Below, piece by piece: positions 34,686 through 38,914 of a stretch of DNA of 38,914 nt. Location: contig JBIOJM010000055.1 in NCBI GenBank assembly GCA_044450785.1, positions 1-38,914 on the forward strand. The letters are read 5' to 3'. The stretch is from JBIOJM01 sp044450785 (GTDB taxonomy: Bacteria > Planctomycetota > Planctomycetia > Isosphaerales > Isosphaeraceae). The first letter of the stretch is position 1; every line of letters starts with the position of its first letter. The notes beneath the pieces were generated by a model. It made no database searches. It worked only from the letters and a program-made list of their open reading frames with translations, and was not told the DNA's origin. The position numbers and the translations under genes were made by a program.

Positions 34686-35864
34686 ATGGACTCGGACCGA
34701 CTCTTCGATCGTTATCGCGAGCTCCAGTCCTACGTGGGTTGGACCGACGCCGACGCCGAGCGGATCGTGGCCGTCGCCCCGCTGCTGGAGCCGTGCCTTC
34801 ACGACCTTGTCGACGACTTCTACGCCGAGATCGAGCGCCATCCTGATGCGCGCAAGGTCATCACAGGTGGTCAGGCCCAGATCGACCGGCTCAAGGGCAC
34901 TCTCGTGCAGTGGATCCGCGATCTCCTCACCGGGAAGTACGACGCCGGCTACGTCGCCCGCCGCTGGCGGGTCGGCTGGCGCCATGTCGAGATCGGCCTC
35001 GAGCAGGTCTACACCAACGTCGCGTTGTCCCGGCTCCGGACCGGGCTCCTCCACAGCCTCCATGAGGGCTGGCGAGGAGAGCCCTTGGCCTTGAAGGAGA
35101 CCGTCCGCGCCCTCAACAAGATCTTGGATCTCGACCTGGCAATCATCGAGGATGCCTACCAGGCCGAGTATGCGGCGCGACTTCAGCGGAGCGAGCGGCT
35201 GGCGACCCTCGGGCAGGTCGCCGGCGGCGTCGCCCACGAGCTCCGCAACCCGCTCAACGTGATCAAGACCTCGGTTTATTATCTGCTCAATGCCCGCAAT
35301 CCCACGCCCGAGAAGCAGGCCGACCACCTCCGGCGGATCGAGCGGCACGTCGAGCTGTCCGACAACGTCATCTCCTCGCTCTCGAATTTCGCCAGGGTGC
35401 CGGTGCCGGAACTGCGGCCGATCGCCATCGAGGAGGTCTTGCGCGAGGTGCTGGAGATCAACCCGTCGGGCGACGGCGTCCAGGTCACAGTCGACTTTCC
35501 GCCCGGGCTCCCCCACGCCCTGGGCGACGGCGACCAGCTCCGGATCGCCATCGGCAACCTGATCCGCAACGCGCGCGATGCCATGCCGCAGGGGGGCCGA
35601 ATCGCGATCTCGGGTCGCGCCCTCGACGGGTCCGTGGAGCTGTCCGTGGCGGATACAGGCGTGGGCATCGACGCGAAGGACTTGACTCGGATCATGGAAC
35701 CGCTCTACTCGACAAAGGCCCGAGGGCTCGGCCTGGGCCTTGCAATCGCCCGGGCGATCGTGGAAAAAAACCAGGGGAGCCTCCGCGTAACCAGCGAGCC
35801 GGGACGAGGCAGCACCTTCACCGTCCGATTGACCGCTTCACCATCCGATGGAGCGAAGGCATGA
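34686..35864 (+). CDS. Globin-coupled sensor histidine kinase
   Basis: The protein has 392 residues from the ATG at 34686, with GGGGG six bases upstream. Residues about 5-165 form a protoglobin/sensor-globin domain (APLLEPCLHDLVDDFYAEIE ... RRWRVGWRHVEIGLEQVYTN). H100 in GWRHVEIGL is the expected proximal haem ligand. A HisKA domain follows with the phospho-accepting H184 in GGVAHELRNPL. The HATPase domain has the N-box IGNLIRNARDAM, DTGVGID and GLGLGLAIARAIVEK. It is a soluble sensor for O2, or another gaseous haem ligand, with no membrane helix. Its stop overlaps the next start (ATGA), so it is the first gene of a coupled four-gene signalling operon. Confidence 0.92.
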   Translation: MDSDRLFDRYRELQSYVGWTDADAERIVAVAPLLEPCLHDLVDDFYAEIERHPDARKVITGGQAQIDRLKGTLVQWIRDLLTGKYDAGYVARRWRVGWRHVEIGLEQVYTNVALSRLRTGLLHSLHEGWRGEPLALKETVRALNKILDLDLAIIEDAYQAEYAARLQRSERLATLGQVAGGVAHELRNPLNVIKTSVYYLLNARNPTPEKQADHLRRIERHVELSDNVISSLSNFARVPVPELRPIAIEEVLREVLEINPSGDGVQVTVDFPPGLPHALGDGDQLRIAIGNLIRNARDAMPQGGRIAISGRALDGSVELSVADTGVGIDAKDLTRIMEPLYSTKARGLGLGLAIARAIVEKNQGSLRVTSEPGRGSTFTVRLTASPSDGAKA

Positions 35865-36625
35865 CGCACCGGGATCAGCCCCGGATCCTCGTCGTGGACG
35901 ACGACCCGGATACCTGCCGCAATCTGAGCGACATCTTGATCGACCTCGGCTATCAGGTCGACACCGCCCAAGACGGCCCGTCCGCCCTGGAGCTCGTGCG
36001 GCAGCGTCCCTACGACGTTGCGCTCCTGGACCTGAAGATGCCCGGCATGGACGGCCTGGCGCTCTACCGCGAGATCAAGAGACAACGCGCCGGCACGGTG
36101 TCGCTTTTGGTCACAGCCTACGCCGGCCCCGCCATCGCCGAGGAGGCACTCTCTGCCGGGGCCTGGAAGGTCGTCGCCAAGCCCGTCGACATCGCCAAGC
36201 TCCTCCAACTGGTGGACGAGGCGATCGATCAGCCGTTGGTCCTGGTCGTCGACGACGACCGCGACCTTTGCGCGAACCTTTGGGACCTGCTCCGCGAGCG
36301 GAACTTCCGCGTCAGCCTGGCGCACAACCTCCACCAGGCGGCCGAACAGCTCGAGGAATCGACGTTCAGGGTCGTCCTGATCGACATGCGGATCCCCGAC
36401 GGCGACGGCGGCACGGTGTTCCGGTTGGTCCGCGACTTGAACCCGCAGGCGCGCACCGTTCTGATCACCGGCTACCGCTCCGAGGTGGATCAGCTCATCG
36501 AACGGATGGTCGCCGAGGGGGCCGACGCCGTCTGTTACAAGCCATTCGACGTCCCGGAGCTGCTCAAGAAGTTGGAGCAACTGGCCAAGGCGCACGAGGG
36601 GAGGGCTGGCAAAAGCCCGCGATGA
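35861..36625 (+). CDS. Tandem receiver-domain protein (REC-REC)
   Basis: The 254-residue protein consists of two complete receiver domains. The first (about 8-122) has the acidic pocket DDD, phospho-site D57 in ALLDLKMPGMDG, Thr in LVTAY and Lys in AKPVD. The second (about 126-240) has DDD, D175 in VVLIDMRIPDGDGG, Thr in LITGY and Lys in YKPFD. No DNA-binding or enzymatic output domain is present, so it probably relays or buffers phosphate between the two kinases of the operon. It overlaps both neighbours by four bases. Confidence 0.92.
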   Translation: MTHRDQPRILVVDDDPDTCRNLSDILIDLGYQVDTAQDGPSALELVRQRPYDVALLDLKMPGMDGLALYREIKRQRAGTVSLLVTAYAGPAIAEEALSAGAWKVVAKPVDIAKLLQLVDEAIDQPLVLVVDDDRDLCANLWDLLRERNFRVSLAHNLHQAAEQLEESTFRVVLIDMRIPDGDGGTVFRLVRDLNPQARTVLITGYRSEVDQLIERMVAEGADAVCYKPFDVPELLKKLEQLAKAHEGRAGKSPR

Positions 36626-38085
36626 CCACCATGGACGCCTCGCCGCCGATCGACATCCTGGTCATCGAGGACGACGCGGACGCGCGGGTTAACCTGCGCG
36701 ATATCCTCGAGCTCGACGACCACCGCGTCGCGATGGCGGGCAGCGCTGCCGAGGCGATGGCCCGCGACGACTGGGCACGGTTCTCGGCGATCATCCTCGA
36801 CCGCAGGCTCCCCGACGCCACCGCCGAACAGCTCATGCCCAGGCTCAAGGCCGTGGCCCCCGATGCCGCCGTGATCGTCGTGACGGGATACTCCGACCTC
36901 CAGGGGGCGATCGCCGCGCTGCGACAGGGGGCAACCGACTACATACTCAAACCGCTCAACGCCGACGCCCTCCGCACCAGCCTCGGCCGGATCGCCGAGC
37001 GCCGGCAGCTTGCCCTGGCCAAGGAGCGGAGCGACGCCGCCTTTCGCCACCTGGTCGAGGCGGCCGAGTGCATGATCGTCATCGTCCGCCCTGATCACTC
37101 CATCGTTTACTTCAGTCCGTTCGCCGAGCGACTCACTGGCTACTCATCCGTCGAGGTCCGAGGCCGTGACTACGTCGCCTTGATGTTGCCCGAGTCCAGC
37201 CGCAAAGCGGTGGCCGACGAGTTGGTGCGGGTCATCGACGAACGCCCGACCTACGGCTTCGAGAACCCCGTCATCTGCCGTGACGGCTCGCGCCGCTGGA
37301 TCGTCTGGAACGCACGCTATCTGCCCGACTACGAGGACGGGCCGGCAATCCTCAAAGTCGGCCAGGACATCACATTCCTCAAGCAGGCACAGGAGCGGGC
37401 GCTCCAGGCGGAGCGTCTGGCCGCCATCGGGCAGATGGTCACCGGCTTGGCGCATGAGAGCCGCAACGCGTTAGCGCGGAGTCAGGCGTGCCTCGAAATG
37501 CTCGCCCTGGCCGTTCGCGACCGGCCCGAGGCACTCGACTTGATCGCCCGGCTCCAGACGGCGCAGGACCACCTCCACCACCTCTACGAAGACGTCCGCG
37601 GCTACGCGGCCCCGATCAAGCTCGATAAGGGCCCCTGCGACCTGGCCACGGTATGGCGCGAGGCCTGGGCCCACCTCGAGCCGGCCCGCAAGGGCAAGCA
37701 GGCTGTCCTCCACGAGGTGTCCGGCGCCGTGGACCTGCGCTGCACCGCCGACCCGTTTCGCCTCGATCAGGTCTTCCGTAACATCCTCGACAATGCGTTG
37801 GCTGCTTGCTCGCCTCCCGTCGCGATCGAGATCCGCGCCGCCTCCGCCGAGCTCGACGGCCAGCCCGCGCTCCAAATCGCCGTGCAAGATAACGGCCCGG
37901 GAATCGGGCCGGAGCAGCGGCCCAAGATTTTCGACCCGTTCTATACCACCAAGGCCAAGGGGACGGGCCTGGGCATGCCCATCGCCAGGCGGATCGTCGA
38001 GGCCCACGGCGGCCAGATCACGCTCGGCGACTTCGATGGGCCCGGGACGGTCTTCCTCATCACCCTACCGCGAGGGACATCATGA
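36622..38085 (+). CDS. REC-PAS histidine kinase
   Basis: The 487-residue protein has an N-terminal receiver (about 10-125, D60 in AIILDRRLPDA), then a PAS domain (about 138-255, RHLVEAAECMIVIVRPDHSI ... ILKVGQDITFLKQ). A HisKA domain follows with H278 in TGLAHESRNAL. The HATPase domain has the N-box VFRNILDNALAA, DNGPGIG, and FDPFYTTKAKGTGLGMPIARRIVEAHGG. The receiver at the N-terminus suggests that it is switched by phosphate from the first kinase and combines this with a PAS-sensed signal. The ATG overlaps the previous stop (ATGA). The frame is open further upstream inside the REC-REC gene, but that is a shadow. Confidence 0.92.
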   Translation: MTTMDASPPIDILVIEDDADARVNLRDILELDDHRVAMAGSAAEAMARDDWARFSAIILDRRLPDATAEQLMPRLKAVAPDAAVIVVTGYSDLQGAIAALRQGATDYILKPLNADALRTSLGRIAERRQLALAKERSDAAFRHLVEAAECMIVIVRPDHSIVYFSPFAERLTGYSSVEVRGRDYVALMLPESSRKAVADELVRVIDERPTYGFENPVICRDGSRRWIVWNARYLPDYEDGPAILKVGQDITFLKQAQERALQAERLAAIGQMVTGLAHESRNALARSQACLEMLALAVRDRPEALDLIARLQTAQDHLHHLYEDVRGYAAPIKLDKGPCDLATVWREAWAHLEPARKGKQAVLHEVSGAVDLRCTADPFRLDQVFRNILDNALAACSPPVAIEIRAASAELDGQPALQIAVQDNGPGIGPEQRPKIFDPFYTTKAKGTGLGMPIARRIVEAHGGQITLGDFDGPGTVFLITLPRGTS

Positions 38086-38681
38086 CCCGTTCGCTCAAGA
38101 TCGCCGTCGCCGACGACGAGCTCGACATGCGCGACTACTTCCAGCAGATCCTGCCGCTCTTGGGACACCAGGTCGTCGGCGCGGCCAAAGACGGCCGCGA
38201 GCTGGTCGAGCTCTGCGCCGCAACCCGCCCCGACCTGGTGATCACCGACATCAAGATGCCCGACATGGACGGGATCGACGCCGCCACACAAATCTACCGC
38301 AACGCCCCGATCCCGGTCATCCTGGTGTCGGCCCATCACGATCCCGAATTCATCCGCCGCGCCGAGGCGGACCACATCATGGCGTACCTGATCAAGCCGA
38401 TCAAGCAGGCCGACCTCGAGCCGGCGATCGGTATTGCCATGCACCGCTTCGAGCAGTTTCAAGCCATGCGGAAGGAGACCTCCGACCTGAAGCAGGCGCT
38501 CGAGGACCGCAAGGTGATCGAGAAGGCCAAGGGGATCCTCATGAAGAAGGCCAACCTCGACGAGCACGATGCCTTCCGCCGGCTCCAGAAGCTCGCGAGT
38601 GACAAGAACCACAAGCTGGTCGAAATCGCCCGCATGATCTTGACGGCCGAGGAAGCTTACGGATCGCCCGGCCCGACCTGA
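38082..38681 (+). CDS. ANTAR-domain response regulator (RNA-binding antiterminator)
   Basis: The protein has 199 residues. The receiver (about 4-120) has D56 in DLVITDIKMPDMDG and Lys in YLIKPIK. A short coiled linker is followed by an ANTAR domain at about 135-195 (LKQALEDRKVIEKAKGILMKK ... DEHDAFRRLQKLASDKNHKL). ANTAR proteins such as AmiR, NasR and EutV bind paired hairpins in nascent RNA and prevent formation of a terminator. It is the only output domain of this operon, whose own leader and that of the divergent csrA operon both carry hairpin-plus-terminator structures. It is coupled by ATGA overlap to the kinase before it. Confidence 0.93.
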   Translation: MTRSLKIAVADDELDMRDYFQQILPLLGHQVVGAAKDGRELVELCAATRPDLVITDIKMPDMDGIDAATQIYRNAPIPVILVSAHHDPEFIRRAEADHIMAYLIKPIKQADLEPAIGIAMHRFEQFQAMRKETSDLKQALEDRKVIEKAKGILMKKANLDEHDAFRRLQKLASDKNHKLVEIARMILTAEEAYGSPGPT

Positions 38682-38690
38682 TGCCGGATT

Positions 38691-38914
38691 TCACACAGCA
38701 GACCCGAGCTGGTTGTCCACGCTCCCCGGCGACGTACCCTGGTGCTCCGCGCTGTCCATCGGCGATGAACCGATCTGCGCCGCCACCTGCGCCCCCGCCG
38801 AGTAACCGTGCCCCGCGTTCTCCAGCTCCGTGAAGTTCGCCCCGTCGTTGCTCCCCGTGCTCGTGCTCGTCGCCAACGACTCCACCGTCACCGTCGATAC
38901 CGCCGGTCCCGACA
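38691..38914 (-). CDS. C-terminal fragment of a hypothetical protein (runs off the right edge)
   Basis: The minus-strand frame is open from the window end to a TGA at 38693-38691, giving about 73 residues rich in Ser, Thr, Gly and Ala (for example STSTGSNDGANFTELENAGH). There is no recognised domain. It converges on the ANTAR gene with a gap of nine bases. The composition resembles the low-complexity tail of a surface protein, but it could also be a chance open frame in GC-rich DNA. Confidence 0.4.
   Translation of the reverse strand, partial: SGPAVSTVTVESLATSTSTGSNDGANFTELENAGHGYSAGAQVAAQIGSSPMDSAEHQGTSPGSVDNQLGSAV

Noticed and set aside
35848..36621. Upstream in-frame extension of the REC-PAS kinase
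   Set aside because: It overlaps the REC-REC gene in another frame and reads as Arg/Pro-rich shadow. The ATG at 36622 overlaps the preceding stop as at the other junctions.

Overview
The window looks like high-GC chromosomal DNA of a planctomycete, probably from the Isosphaeraceae/Gemmataceae side. The grounds are two secreted proteins with the planctomycete LEPR-XLL type N-terminus, a complete Alternative Complex III operon, many multiheme cytochromes c, and a csrA gene. The family assignment is inference from gene content, not from a marker gene.

Layout. (1) 1-7.5 kb is an electron-transfer island: the C-terminal part of an outer-membrane beta-barrel, a 12-heme NapC/NrfH-like cytochrome, a tetraheme cytochrome c554-like protein, and a Rieske / cytochrome b / nonaheme cytochrome operon. 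(2) 7.6-8.4 kb holds two decayed genes: a phaR-type polyhydroxyalkanoate regulator (minus strand) and a biosynthetic thiolase (plus strand). The thiolase is cut at its catalytic-cysteine codon by a ~108-bp inverted-repeat element with a 9-bp target duplication. (3) 8.8-15.3 kb holds two paralogous modular Ig-like surface proteins. (4) 15.4-21.4 kb, minus strand, is a cytochrome c maturation operon ccmE-F-A-B-C-D plus one unrecognised membrane-anchored protein. Its CcmE carries a CxxxY haem-binding motif instead of HxxxY, and no ccmG or ccmH is present. (5) 21.8-24.0 kb holds a porin with a long coiled coil and a monohaem lipoprotein. (6) 24.1-34.2 kb, minus strand, holds BON-protein, csrA, actABCDEF and a dihaem cytochrome. 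(7) 34.7-38.7 kb, plus strand, is a four-gene signalling operon with four-base stop/start overlaps: globin-coupled histidine kinase, REC-REC protein, REC-PAS kinase, and an ANTAR (RNA-binding antiterminator) response regulator. (8) A partial minus-strand ORF runs off the right edge.

How it may work together. The divergent region between BON-csrA and the globin kinase (34.2-34.7 kb) has a promoter on each strand. Each predicted transcript begins with a hairpin carrying the same apical motif, GCTCATGA(A)CGGG, followed by an intrinsic terminator with a run of 7-8 U before the first gene. Because the kinase operon ends in an ANTAR antiterminator and starts with a haem-globin sensor, I infer an oxygen/redox-responsive phosphorelay that relieves attenuation of its own operon and of BON-csrA. 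csrA lies only 64 bp upstream of the Alternative Complex III operon with no visible terminator between, so the respiratory operon may also be controlled. This is the most interesting hypothesis in the window. Its main weakness is that the hairpin loops do not match the published ANTAR hexaloop consensus exactly.

I saw no rRNA, tRNA, CRISPR array, complete insertion sequence or replication origin.
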